Positions 46,058-58,135 of a stretch of 64,000 nt of DNA are shown one piece after another. The stretch's first letter is position 1; each line of letters opens with the position of its first letter. The DNA is taken from the NCBI GenBank assembly GCA_004369045.1, contig ML213546.1, positions 1-64,000 on the forward strand, read 5' to 3'. Below the pieces are notes generated by a model. The model made no database searches. It had not been told where the DNA came from and saw only the letters and a list, made by a program, of their open reading frames with translations. Both the position numbers and the translations under genes were made by a program. This stretch comes from Heliocybe sulcata (taxonomy: Eukaryota > Basidiomycota > Agaricomycetes > Gloeophyllales > Gloeophyllaceae).

Positions 46058-47674
46058 ATGGCGTGGATGTCCGCTAACTCAGGCCTGTCGAGCGTCGTCG
46101 TCATGGACCCAGTCTTCACAGACGAGGGAGTCGATGAGGATGACGATTTGCTCAACCTCGTCATCTCCCTTCAGCTTGAAGACCTGGAGGCCCTGGAGAG
46201 TGAGTCCAAGGGCAAAGGTTCAGAGGCCGCAGAAGACGACGTACCGTCTGCGTACGGTCTATACAAGCGGGAACTGATGGATTTGCAACGATCCCTGTTG
46301 GATCAAAAGATCGCTCGCAGCATCCAATCTGCTACAACTGCAGACGCGGGTATTTTGGAGAGCTTCATGCGAGAAGAAGCCGCCGCTCGTCGTGACCGCC
46401 AGATAGCTATCGCGTTGTCAGAGGGTCGAGAGGCGCCCCCAGAGGACGCGCAACCGAGAGCTGGGCCATCGACGCCAAGATCGCCCTTACGATTTCCATC
46501 TCATACTGCGGCTATAGCAGCAAGGGATAGTTTCAAGACTTCTGCGAATGTCGCTTCCACGTCAAGGTACGTCGAATTCAGGAACGTATCGGTCAAGTAG
46601 TAACGTCTCGTACTGATGGGTCTCTAGAGCCAGCCGTGCCGCCAAGGTCGAATGTACCATTTGTATGACTACGGTGTTCGCAGGCGAGGCGGTTACGGTC
46701 CCGTGTGGGCAGTAAGTGTCTAACCAACCGTCGCCAGACCTACACCGTCATTACTGACGTTAATGTCAATGCATAGCCACTACGACTTTGATTGTCTTGT
46801 TGAACTCTTCAAACAAGCAATCAAGGATGAGAGTCTCATGCCGGCTCGATGCTGCAAAAAGCATATCCCGCTTGACCTCGCGGAACCGCACTTGACCGAA
46901 GAACAAGTCACGGAATATCGTGCCAAGGAGGTGGAGCACAGCACGCCCAACCGGCTATACTGCCCGCAGGCGGCGTGCTCCGCTTTCCTTGGCGCAGCGG
47001 ACAAGTCCAGGGGTATTGTTACGTGCTTCAAGTGCAGGGTACGGGTATGCTCGGAGTGCAAGAATCTTGAGCATCCCTACGGAACGTGTCGTCCGAACTC
47101 TGGTGATGAGACCTTGCTGGAGATCGCGAGGCAGGAAGGGTATCAAAGATGCCCTACGTGTCGGCGATTCACGGAGCTCGCACACGGCTGTTATCATATG
47201 TACGTCCCGTCCGGTATACTTATTCCGCATGCCTGTTGACTGATATGCCACTTCAATCTCAGGACGTGCATATGCCGTGCGCAATTCTGCTATGTGTGTG
47301 GTGCATCCTGGAAGACGTGTGGTTGTCCGCAATGGGACGAAGGGCGGCTCCTCGATCGGGCCCAACAACAAGTCCGCGCAGAGTTTGGTCGACCGGCACA
47401 AGCTATCCAAGCTCCTCTGTTCCGGCAGAGGGTGGCAGCAGCTGTGCAAGACCTGAGGTATAACCATGACTGCCAGCATGGGATTTGGATGTATCGCACC
47501 GGCGGTGGCCACTGCGAGGAGTGCGGCCACTACTTGAATAAATTTCTCCTGGTGCGTTCAGTTGCGCGTCCCGCTCCTGCATGTGCGATTGTTCAACAAT
47601 CTGATCAATTTCTCCAGCGCTGCAGGCAATGCCATATGGTCGCTTGCGTTCGCTGCCGAAGGAATCGATTGTAA
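46058..47674 (+). CDS. RBR-type E3 ubiquitin ligase, 5 exons (about 453 aa)
   Basis: Exons 46058-46566, 46628-46711, 46777-47199, 47263-47551 and 47618-47674; introns of 61, 65, 63 and 66 nt, all phases agree. The acidic N-terminus (EGVDEDDDLLNLVISLQLED) is followed by a coil with RRDRQIAIALSEG. RING1 starts at about residue 179 (ECTIC...VPCGHHYDFDC). IBR follows with LYCPQAACSAFLG and VTCFKCRVRVCSEC. RING2 reads RCPTCRRFTELAHGCYHMTC, then CRAQFCYVCG. RBR enzymes pass ubiquitin from E2 through a thioester on a RING2 cysteine, here expected in HGCYHM. A short Cys-rich end, LRCRQCHMVACVRCRRNRL, comes from exon 5. Start 46058 is the first ATG of the frame; ATG 46103 (MDPVFTDEG) is an equally likely start. 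Confidence 0.88.
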
Positions 47675-48541
47675 AATGCGAGCAGTCGGTGTGGTCTTCC
47701 CAAAAGCCTGCTTCACGGAAACGAATGGTGTGCTACTCACGAACTTACCATTGTCGTTTCACACTTTCGACGACAATATGAATGTAAGAAGTTCTTGTTA
47801 ACTTTCCGCAGGATACTCTTCATGACTATGGCGGTCGTGTTAAGATGTCGCGGCATGTCGCGGCTCTCGTAATCATTTATATATGATATATCACTCTCGC
47901 GGACGTTGTTGAGGCCCGATGCGGAGCACCACACGCATCGGACTACTTGGACTTGTGGACATGTCGGTATGCCAGTCACACCAACTATGTTCCGAGAGTT
48001 GCATTGGCGCTCCGGCGTTTGGACTGTAAGTGGCTCGAAATATCTGTCACCGCGAAGTTCACTGGTCGGCATTGATCTCTAGGTGAACTAGGTAATGAGC
48101 AGCCGTGGCCCGTGCTCGCATGGATGACAGGCATAGCATCACGGACATTCCGTACCTCCGGGTTAACGCAGCGCTCAAGAACGCTCTGTGACACGGCCCG
48201 TCAAAGATTCGCCGCTCTATTGCTGGCATCATTCTGACCTGAGGCTGCCTCTGAACTCCGCTTTCTATTCGGCCCATTGATATCTGGTCACGTTGGATGC
48301 TCTATGTCCTATGTCAACCTCACCCTTCTTCCTAGCTAAGTGCATGTGTCGCTTGGCGTCGGTGCGATGTTGAAGCCGACGACGGCGGTCCACGACGCCT
48401 ACCGCTGCTAGGATGACATTCCGAGTTATCCTGGATTCTTTCTATCTCTAGGCGCTCCATAGGACTATAAATCAGCCCATTGCATTGCGGTATCGGTAGT
48501 CAGACTTGAGGTACACTCTTTGAATCCGACGCCTTGATCAA
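47675..48541. other. No gene recognised
   Basis: No motif-bearing frame. GTGTCGCTTGGCGTCGG at 48346 is a chance resemblance to the array promoter motif without the inverted repeat. Confidence 0.35.
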
Positions 48542-51000
48542 ATGAGTGTCGTCCCTCTTGTTTCACAGCTGAAGTCTCTTTTCCAAGCGGTGACGGGCGA
48601 CCTATCTGGAGCGAGGACGACACAGGAACAGTTCTTGGATGCCTGGGCACATCATACCCGCCAGACTATAGGAGACCTTATTGATGGTGTCCCTATTGCG
48701 GGGCATATGAAAGGTGAGTGGCTATTGTGTTCTTGACCTCATGTAGGCTCAAACTGCGGCGCAGGGATAGTGCATCTTGCTATGGGCAACACCGAGGCCG
48801 CTGTCCACTCTGAGGAGGCTGCTACGCGTACTACCGTTGTCTTAGCAGCCGCAGCCTTAACCGCCTCGACGGGTGGCGCAAGCGCACCAATAGTAGCCGG
48901 TGTCATGGCAGGTGTTGCTGCAGACGCTATCACCACTGGTTCGTACTTGGTCGATCATAATCGACAACTGACCCTTAGCTTGTCGCAGAGATCGAAACCC
49001 TCCGTCATGGCGAGCTTTCTCCTCAGGGTGTACTTGGTGTCATAAGAGAGGGAGTGCAGGGACAGCAGTCTCCTCAAGGCGCCATGTTCGATATCCTTTC
49101 CATTACAGTCGGGGACGCTCTTATGGGTCGAGCTGCCAGAAATGGTGCATTCCGCAGTGACAGAACCACGACGAAAGTAAGAATATCGCACACTTTCTCC
49201 ATTCATGTTTCACACGATTATTGTGTAGGTGTACCGTGTGGAAGGACAATCTCTTTGGAAGACGCACAGAGGGTGGAAGCCCGGAACCAATCAACGTCTT
49301 TTCCCTGTGGAGGAAGGAGTTGCTGCCTCCGATAGAAACTCTTATACATATAATCCTCCAAACCTGAGAAGGGAGGCAGCACAGCTCTACCTCAACATGG
49401 GATCCACCGACCGAGCATATTCCTTTTATGCTCAACGCCTGCTGGAACACCGTGAAGCGGTAGCCAAGTGGGAGGCGGATGTAGCAGCTGGTATTGCTCC
49501 TGCCGTGATAAACACAGTGCACTCACTAAAGATCAGGTCTTTCCGGATCTTCACGAGCAGGTTGGATGGTATCAGGGGCTGGGCAGTTCCCCAAGAAAAT
49601 TCCAGGTCGAACCGATGGAACCAGGGACTAACAGAGGTGGATGCGACAGAGGCATCTGATCAATATGGCCTCACCCGCAAGTGGTACACACCTATCATCG
49701 CAGAAGCTATTCCAGGATCGTACGAGGAGTTCACGCCCACGTGGATAGACGACCAGCCTGACGCGATCGTACGACTCATCCAGGATCACCCTCTCGCAGC
49801 TGGTTGCGTTCGACGCATTTACCTGTTCGCGCCACACCTCGAGAGCGCAATGCGGCCTTACTGGCTGCAGAGGCACGTCAAGACAACTCAGGACGTAGTA
49901 AACCTCCAACGGTCATTCCTTCCTATACTTGTCCTGGACGACAAAGTCATCGGCTCCCTGGAACACCGGGACGACCCTGCGGTGGTTCGTCAAGCCAGGC
50001 ATGTGAAGTACGAGCGACCGGGCCAGAACAGTCCCAACCATGGCGAGTATTACGAATATCTCGTCGAATTCACTCCGGGCGAGCTGCGGTGGTACCCCGA
50101 GGCACTCATCGCCTTGGACTTGAAACAACGGTACTGGCAGCTAGCTACGCAGGGCGCAAAAGAGGTCGCCAGGATCCTTGGATCCGTAGGAGAGGACTTG
50201 GTGAACGTAGAGTACACCGATGGATCCATGGAAACAATCCAGCAGACGCAGATATTCTGGCACCAGGAGCCGCAGGAAGACACGATACTCATGCCTGAGG
50301 AGCTGGACGCAATGCTGTACCAAGCCGCATACGGCCGAGGATCCATGCCTCTGTACTTGGATACCAGCTCTCTACAGCCAGGCCAGAAGTACCTCGGACC
50401 TCCAGTCGCATATGATGCGGACAATAATCCCGTCTACCTCGGAGTAGTCGAACTGGACGGAGGTATGATACCATGTAAAGTGAACCCTGCGCTCTCCCCG
50501 TGGCCTGTGCGCGCGCCAGGTCCCAACTGGCAAGAGCGGCGACCGCAGGGTCGCTTTATCCTGCTGCCGTTCGACCCCTCGACGATGGAATGGCTGCCGT
50601 CCACCCACGGGCGCGTGCCTCCCGGGAAGAAGGCAGTCGAAGCTGGATACAGCGCCGATAGAAGGACGATGTATTATCACGGACTTGTGAATATTGACCT
50701 CGGAGACGGGCGTCGTATCCAAGTGCCTGGCGTGGCTACTTCGTTGCTGCCCAGTTACGGAGGTTGGCAGGGTCCGACGTAAGTCGCGCGAGCTTGCATA
50801 TTAGCGTGTTCACTAGGTTAATAATGCGCATCTAGCGGCGGATGTATGTACGTCTACGGCTGTGGAGTTCGTTCCACCGTTGACGACTACTCAATTCTGT
50901 AAGTCTGCCTTCGCCTCAGAAAGCTTATACTCACGCTGCTTCCGACATTTCCCTCCGCTATGCTAGGTGCTGGAAAGAACGGGCGATCATCAATATGTAG
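48542..51000 (+). CDS. DM9-repeat protein with N-terminal hydrophobic glycine/alanine segment, 6 exons (about 726 aa)
   Basis: Exons 48542-48713, 48765-48938, 48989-49176, 49229-50778, 50836-50898 and 50967-51000; introns of 51, 50, 52, 57 and 68 nt; all phases agree. Residues about 81-111 (VVLAAAALTASTGGASAPIV and on) are Gly/Ala-rich and could insert in a membrane. The middle part (residues 180-560) is hydrophilic and unassigned. From about 571 two DM9 (DUF3421)-type repeats appear: AYDADNNPVYLGVVELDGG with IPCKV, then WLPSTHGRVPPGKKAV with GYSADRRTMYYHGLV. The last two small exons add GGCMYVYGCGVRSTVDDYSI and a Trp/Lys end. DM9 proteins in invertebrates include mannose-binding lectins; sugar binding here is inference. 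The unspliced frame would stop at 50782 and lose the final 33 residues. Confidence 0.8.
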
Positions 51001-51626
51001 TTCACTTCATGAAGGATACGATATCGTTCTTCTTCCGTCTGGTCTGCGTACTTTGCCCGTTTCCTATGTTCGTTTAAGAAGTATCACGCTTTGGAGTGGC
51101 TAGGTGACAGCGGAAATCACATACCCTGATAGCTCCATGGCGTAAACGAAAGAACACAGATACGAACACGTTGCCCCCCTCTATCGGGCTCATTCTCACT
51201 GCAGGCATCAGATGAAGACCATGTTCAGTATCAGCTCAGCATTTGGAAAGATGGCTGGGAGCACTCACGTATAGTTGTCAGTCCGACATCGTAATGAGAC
51301 CAAAATTGAACTAGTTAATCGTCTGCATTCACGGAAGGCTTACCATGCGTTGAAAGGTGTGACTACTATGTCGACTGAGCAATCCGAAGAAGGACTTGAA
51401 CATAAGCTAGATATCCGTCGAGGGTCTTGGGAAATAAAGAGTAGGCATCTCGCTGAATGATATCGTTCATTGTGGGTTAGATTCGCGTATACGTGCCGAT
51501 CTCATTCCCGCTCCTGTTATCCGAAAGCCCGATCAAGCCGCATCTCCGAAAGTCCGGATTACCATCCAGTTTTGCACCACCCTAGCATAGCATACACACA
51601 AAAGCAAAACATACGACAGAACACGC
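51001..51626. other. Intergenic; no gene recognised
   Basis: Lies between the convergent ends of the DM9 gene and eIF3e. It probably holds both 3' UTRs. No motif-bearing frame. Confidence 0.4.
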
Positions 51627-53241
51627 TCACCGCGCCCCCTCGACAGGCGGCGCCGTCTTTGCCATAGCCACACCAAGCGCCTGCGTCCTGAACGCGAGCC
51701 CACGTGTCTTCTCGATGACGGATTGGTAGATCGGGAGGGGGTGACGGTTGATCTCGATGACATTCTGAATGACATGGTTGTTAGCAAGTGGACGAGAGGA
51801 AGACGCGGGAGCGGAGACGACGAAGAAGTGACGGGAAAGCAGGAAGGACGGAGTGGGGAGGAAAGAAGGAGAGGGAAACAACCGCACCTTTTCGAGGTCG
51901 ATACGCGCATCGGCGCCCATGCGTGTCTCGCGGATAAGATTGACGATCCATTTCTCGCCTTCATCACGCGAGAGGTTAAGCCGCTCCGACAAATCACTGT
52001 TTCCGCACAACATCAGCAGGCCCTCTGGGGAAAGAATAAAGAACATACCCAATATCAATCCGATGATGAATCCGACAATATGCCTCACTAATCAGATACC
52101 TCGCGTTCTCCAAAAACTCCTCCCGGAATTCGTTCAAAAAGAAGTCGTCCCCGATCACTTTCTCCGCCTCCTTCAGCTCCCTCTGCGCCGCCTCAAAATC
52201 GAACTCGACATACAGCTCCTTCAAGAACTTGGTCACCGGGTCCTGATACTGATACTCTTCCATCTGGATGACCTTCACGACGTCCTTGATCGCGTACTTT
52301 ACTCGGCCCGTGGCGGAGCTTTTGCGTGAGAGGATGGCGGCGGTGGAGAGGTAGCGCAGGACCCAGGGGCAAGATGTTTGGATGGTATTCAGGTAGTTCG
52401 GAGAGAGGAAGATCTCGAGGAGCATAGTGCGTCCCTGGGGATGATTGAAGTACACGAATAGCGACCAATGCAGCAGCCACGTCCGCGAGTGGAGCTGCGA
52501 GAGCGCGGCCGGCTCACCAGCGGCGGTAGTGAACGACGATGACGGGCGCGAGTCGATGTTTTCTCGAAGGGTGTTGAGCTCTTCTAGCGCGACGTCCCAC
52601 TTGCCGGTAAGGATGTCGCAGGCGAGCTTACCCCAGCTCGCAGACGTGTTCAAGTCGTTGTCGGTCGAGAGTACGCGGAAGTGGTAGAGGTAGTCCGCGG
52701 CGCCGCTGTAGTTTCCGTACGTGTACTGGAACTGGCCAAAGTTGTAGAGCGCTCTGATTTGTTCGAGGGTGAGCTAGTGCGTCAGGGTAAGTAGATGACA
52801 GGGAGAGGGGGATGCGGGCGTACGTTGTAGTGCTCTTTCAGGTACTGAAGGTTTTGTATCTTATCCTGTCGCAAAGATTGCGCGACCTCGGGGTTCTCGA
52901 TCACGTCCAAGACTGCTTGAGCCTCCTGCTGCAACTGCTCGTTCGTAGACACAGCATTTTCTCTCTTCTGCGAGAACTCTGCAGGTGATACTCATCAGCA
53001 CAAGTCTCAAGACACACGACCGTATCCACATACCTGCTGGAACCTCTGCATCTGGGTTCAACTGCTGGAGCAAGCTGACCGCATAGTCCACCATGTTCGT
53101 CCCTTTTGCGAGCTCATATTGGGCGGCCGTGACATCTTCAGCGGGGAATATTGATGTATCAACCAGGTGCGCAAGTAATGGGAATGCCAGATGGCGGTCG
53201 AGGTAGGGAATTATCGTGTTCGTGAGGTCGTACTCCGCCAT
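51627..53241 (-). CDS. INT6: Eukaryotic translation initiation factor 3 subunit E (INT6), 5 exons, about 444 aa
   Basis: Exons 53241-53034, 52978-52824, 52773-52049, 51996-51888 and 51764-51627; introns of 55, 50, 52 and 123 nt, phases consistent. It begins [20 protein letters not shown], contains [40 protein letters not shown] and [13 protein letters not shown], then the PCI domain ([56 protein letters not shown]) and ends [12 protein letters not shown]...EGAR. eIF3e is a PCI scaffold subunit of eIF3, which recruits mRNA to the 40S ribosome. Length equals the family norm. The last intron is open in frame, so a 41-residue insertion is possible if it were retained. Confidence 0.93.
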
Positions 53242-54129
53242 CTTTGCCAGTGAGCCCGTTCGCTTAGACCGAAATTTGGGATGAAAGAGGCGTTCGGCTA
53301 TTCCCGAAGGTGCAAAGACGCAAAAGGGAATTAGACCCCGTGAACTGCAGCTAGCAATTCACCTCGCTGTCCGTCGGCCTACCAGTGCTCTAGTGTTTTG
53401 CTACGGTACATGAGACGTACAACGTCGGTATGCTCCTCCCCTTTCACAATCTCAAGTGTGTGACCACGGCGCAAGAAACGTAGGTTCGGACGGAGTAGAA
53501 CTCAATCCTTTAAGGGGATGAGAGGATGCGGATATCTAAATGCAATAAATCTACAAGAGAAAAGCTTCTCTAGTTACCACCTTTCATGGTTCTGTTCTTT
53601 GTAGAGGGCTAGCCGTGAATCTAGGGAGACATTGCACGGAAACACAGGCTTAATTGTGGAGCTCGGTGTTCATAAAGATGACGCATTAAAAGACATGGAA
53701 AGAGGCTTTACTCTCTGAGAGATGTGCAGCCACTCTGGGAGTACTGGATGTCATCATATGGGTATCCTGGGTAGAGCTACGACTCAGCTACGACGTTATA
53801 CGAGATTCCCCAACGAAATTGGTAAAGTTGTGACTAAAAAATGGGTAATCGCTGCAGCTCCACTGATAAATAGCAGACTGAGTCGATTCCACCAATGCAG
53901 TGCGCATAAGATTGCGGCAAACTCGTCGTACACATGCAGAAAGTCTATTGGTCCTCGATTTGCCGAGACGAGCACCTCCGGGGTCCTTCTCTTTCCCAGG
54001 CTGCAGCGCTCATCCTCGCCGCTCGGAGAATTGGCTCACCACGGCCACGTGTGGATGCCGCCAGTCACCGTCCCCGCTGGCACGTCCTTCACTCGCGCTC
54101 GCGACTCAGGCCCTTCTTTCCATACCGCC
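53242..54129. other. Divergent promoter region of eIF3e and MPDU1-like gene
   Basis: The two genes are transcribed away from each other. An open frame from 53722 continues in frame into the MPDU1-like start at 54130, but its text has no homology to the family, so I treat it as 5' leader. Confidence 0.4.
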
Positions 54130-55142
54130 ATGACCTCTATAACGCGCAGCTTGCCTTGGTTTATACGCGACTTGGGTGTATCCATCGTCGGCAAGGTGAG
54201 TCGAATGCAAGGGAGAAGTTCCGAGCGATTGACGCGGATTACCGGCTAGAAATGCTATATTTCGCTCGTCGAAAACTTGAACATTGATGATACGGAATGT
54301 ATTAAATATTCCATCTCGAAAGGCCTGGGTATAGGCATCGTAGTCGGCGGGTCAATCATGAAAGTGCCGCAACTCCTCCTCAGTGAGTCCTCAGAACTGT
54401 TCTGTTGAAGCTACACGAGCCCTAACGCCACAAAGTCCTGCGTGCACACTCCGCTCGCGGGCTCTCCCTCCCCTCCTACATCCTTGAGACGCTTGCCTAC
54501 GCCATTACCCTCGCCTACTCGTTCCGCAACGCCTTCCCTTTCTCCACGTACGGCGAGAACCTCTTCCTCACCCTCCAGAATGCCATCATCACCCTCCTCA
54601 TCCTCTACTACCGCCCTTCCCTCTCCTCCTCCCGCCAATCGAATAAAACCTCCCAACTACTCACCGCCTCCTTCATCACCTTCGCTTCGGGCCTTGCGCT
54701 CTACCTCGTCCCGAGCGATGCCCTTTCACTGCTCCAACTCTCGACCCTCCCTCTTTCATTGTTCTCCAAGCTCCCTCAGATAACGCAAAACCATCGGGCC
54801 CAATCTACAGGCCAACTCTCCGCCTTCGCCGTGTTCTCCCAAATCGCAGGCTGCCTCGCACGCCTGTTCACCACCGCCACCGAGGTCGGCGACATCCTCG
54901 TCACCGCTGGCTTTGCTCTGGCCCTGCTGCTGAACTGTGTACTTGGAGCGCAGCTGTGGATGTACTGGGGCAAGGACGCAAGGGAGACAAATGGTCAGAT
55001 CCCTGTGAGCCAGAAGGAGAAATCGACGTGGCCGAAGGAGAGGGAGGCAAGCGTGGAAGTTTCGGTACCGCCCCAGACGCCTCCTGCGAGGTACGCGTCG
55101 CCGGCACCATCTGGACGCAAGTGGGCGAGGAAGATCGATTGA
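54130..55142 (+). CDS. MPDU1-like PQ-loop protein (mannose-P-dolichol utilisation), 3 exons, about 301 aa
   Basis: Exons 54130-54195, 54250-54382 and 54436-55142; introns of 54 and 53 nt, phases 0 and 1. It reads MTSITRSLPWFIRDLGVSIV, then KCYISLVENLNIDDTECIKY, LSKGLGIGI-like SISKGLGIGIVVGGSIMKVP-Q, SARGLSLPSYILETLAYAI, YGENLFLTLQNAIITLLIL, and in the second half QIAGCLARLFTTATEVGD. The paired KVPQ and EVGD-adjacent helices are PQ-loop signatures, giving seven predicted membrane helices. Animal MPDU1 acts in the ER and is needed to use mannose- and glucose-phosphate-dolichol in glycosylation. The C-terminal ~60 residues are polar and lineage-specific. It looks intact. Confidence 0.88.
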
Positions 55143-55852
55143 TTGTTGAGTACTTACTCTATGTTCTCGAACTATTGTAATCTATTTCGCAATCCATTGC
55201 ATATTTATCCCCTCCGCAGTATATTCGTGAACAAGCTCAAATCCATTTCTGGAGTTTATCACGCACTGATATCAGCGTGTTGGATAACTCAGAGCTTGCA
55301 TCAAATGGGGCTCCAGAAGCGACAAAATGGAACCTATCGCGCCACCGTCAGGCTCGCCATCTTCGGGGAGCGAGTCCTTCGATGTACTGGTCATACAACT
55401 CCGAGATACGAGCAGATGCCTCACCGCGCAAAGGATTTGCCCCGCCACCGGCCAGCGGCGACATACTCCGCGTCATTGTTTCGGCACCTAGGGAATACAA
55501 CCTCGCGAATGGTGTCGTTGTTTCAGAGACTGCAACTAATCCGCACTCAATGAGCACAAAACAGTCGAGCCTTCGGCACATGTCGAAGAACACACTCCTT
55601 CGAATGACTTCTGTCGCACGGACAGCGAACCTCGGTGGTCGGATGAGCCTTGGACAGCCAGAATAGCCAAAATTTGCCAGCCTTCTGCGCGCGAAAGAGG
55701 GAGAGAGACTACTCTGTTGTGTGCACGCACTTACTGTTTTTGTATACTGCTATTTATCGAGCAACCCCTTCGTCTTCGAAATTACTCAAATTCATGGTAT
55801 GTAAGATGACTTCGTCGGAGTTCGAGGTCGTATAAATTATTGATACTGCCAT
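55143..55852. other. Intergenic; no gene recognised
   Basis: Lies between convergent genes. Overlapping open frames on both strands (55277-55666, 55348-55593) have no motif. Confidence 0.35.
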
Positions 55853-57198
55853 TTAGCCAGACCCTGCCTTGTACACGGTGCCGTAGGCGATGATCTGGAA
55901 CCTACAAGAACGTCATGAGCCTTCCGATCCTTGACACATCAGATAACTTGTCTTACTGATCGTATAACGCCAGAACGCCAGCGCTCGCGACGCCACGCAA
56001 TATATTCGCACCGGCACCCGCTAGATTGAATCAGCTTCGAAACCGCACAAGATAGAATGAGGTATGGTTGGAACGTACAGAACAGAGCCTTCGCGCCTTC
56101 CTTCGCCATTATCTGACGGCCCGCGTCCAGGGTATTCTTGTAATGAGTCTTTGCCCAGCCCGTCAGCCAGAGTGGGTGCTGGATGGCTGTAGGAGACGCA
56201 CCTTGGTCCCGGAGGTCATCATCATCCTCCTGCGGATTGTGTCCAGGGGGTATGAAGCCAGAGAAGCACCGGTCGTGCAGCACCACCCGACTGCAAACGA
56301 GGCCAGGAAGTTACCTTTCAGAGGACCGACGAGGACGACGTCTCTAATTGTATCGTAACTACCGAAGCTATTGGGCATCATCCGTCAGTCGGTATCATCA
56401 CGAGTAGACCGGAACACGGAGACTTACTAGAGGCCTCTATATACGACAATCCCCATCAAGTTGGGTATGAAGCCCCGATACAGACCAACGACGCCGTCTG
56501 CCTGGAGCGTCTTCTTGTAGACGTCCAGCAGCCCACTGAATTCGCGGCCGCCTTTACCAGCAGCGGACTTCGCATCTGCTGAGAGTCGGGTACGGGCGCT
56601 ATCAGCACCCAGCCTCGCAAGTGAGTAGTGCATAAGTAAAATGGACATTCAAGCTTACTAGTCCAAGGAGTACACGAAAACCGAGGAGGCGGCGCCGGCA
56701 GCAGCACCGCTGGCGACGTTGCCTGCCACCCACAGGCTGAAGCCCTCAGAGCGTTTGAATCCGAACATGGCCTTGAACGAATCTTTGAAGGCGAAATTGA
56801 GGGCTTGGGTAGGGAAGTACCGAAGGACGTTCGTCCCGTTGCCGCGCCAAACTTTGATTCCAAACATGGATTGGTTTGTATGAAGTAGGAGCAGAAGGGC
56901 AGGTACTCACGAGACAGAGCGCCTTCGGAAGTGTAAGTCCGTTTGAAGCAATCTATGATACCAGCGTACGGCCGGTCAAGCCTGCCATTCGCAAGCATGG
57001 CTCCTTGGTTCTGCATCAGGAGCTTGACGCGCTCTATGGGCGCTGCGACGGTCTTGGAGATAGCGGCGGCTGTGCCGCCCATCAGGAAGTCCCCTAAACG
57101 CTGAGCGTCAGCCGGTTGTGATGATGATGAAGTGGTATACGAGGCGTACCGATGAAGGAGGACTGTTTGGTATCAGCGTGCTTAGGAGAATCAGACAT
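55853..57198 (-). CDS. AAC: Mitochondrial ADP/ATP carrier, 8 exons, about 314 aa
   Basis: Exons 57198-57150, 57093-56911, 56851-56659, 56598-56428, 56367-56202, 56148-56079, 56020-55957 and 55901-55853; introns of 53-60 nt, all phases agree. The protein begins [20 protein letters not shown] and has three carrier repeats with P-x-(D/E)-x-x-(K/R) signatures: [17 protein letters not shown] (degenerate second signature, as usual in AACs) and [17 protein letters not shown] is the hallmark of ADP/ATP exchangers. [20 protein letters not shown] and [20 protein letters not shown] are the matrix-side helices, and it ends [18 protein letters not shown]. It exchanges matrix ATP for cytosolic ADP across the inner membrane. 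Length and all residues look functional; one GANILRGV segment is preceded by Ser instead of the usual Lys. Confidence 0.93.
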
Positions 57199-58135
57199 AT
57201 CTAATGCCGGTACCAGAAACCGAAGAGAAAAGAAGAAGAAATAACTGAGTGGGGATTGTAAGAGTCTAGTGAGGAGTGATCACTTTCGTTGATGATACCT
57301 GGCCTCAGGAGACCATGTGGAATATAAATACCATTGGCCCGTCTGAGTCGTTCTGACGGTTTCACCCGCAGGTGCGAATGCATCGGATATAACAATTGCT
57401 ATGCGCAGGATTGCGGGGAGGCGTAGGACGGGTATTGCAAGTGCAACCAATGGTCATGCGAGATGTATGCCGATTGTCCCCGACAGTGCAGTGCATTAGC
57501 GATAGTCTTAAATTAGCTGGTCAGGTTAATGCCACTGCGTGGGTAGAATAGCGTATGACCTGTAGCTGCTGCGTGGTAAGTAAACTTGTCCACCGACTGA
57601 GTCTGTATGCCGAAATCATGCGAGAGTGCGATACGTACGTGTTGGTCCTGGGTGGCATTTTTGCTCGCGCTGGCGCTGGTAGTACTGGTCGCACGGTTGC
57701 AGTACGCGCCGTCCCTAGGCTCCTGTTCTGTCGACGTCGAGTCCATTACAGGATCTCTAAAGCGTTCATGAATGATCGTGTACATATGCGACTATGAGAG
57801 GTCTACGTGGCGCTGTAGACACGTTAGCTGAGCGCCAAAGCACTGCCTTTGCGCGTCCGAGGCTTACCGTCCCGTTATCATCCGATGCTCCATGTGCAAG
57901 CCTGACTCACCGTCAGAATTGGAGGCGTACCAGGACCAAGAACCTTATGACCTCTTGACATATCTGGCGTTGAGAATGCCCGCCTGTCGTTTAGTACTAG
58001 TGTGGCTCCTTGCAAGTGGTCGAGGAATGAAATCGATTCTGATTGGCTCGGCATGCGGCACCGAATGGCTGGACACGCGAGTTGCACAGCCATCGCTGAC
58101 TCAGCTGCGAATCGCTGAGGCCAGGATCACACGCG
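57199..58135. other. Promoter side of the ADP/ATP carrier; no other gene recognised
   Basis: No motif-bearing frame. A minus-strand 90-codon frame at 57513-57785 is unassigned. Confidence 0.35.

Noticed and set aside
48340-48370. TGTCGCTTGGCGTCGG as a further array promoter
   Set aside because: Only half of the motif, no inverted repeat, and no array gene follows.
53722-54129. N-terminal extension of the MPDU1-like protein by an in-frame upstream ORF
   Set aside because: The extension is not hydrophobic, has no family similarity, and the ATG at 54130 gives the normal start and length.
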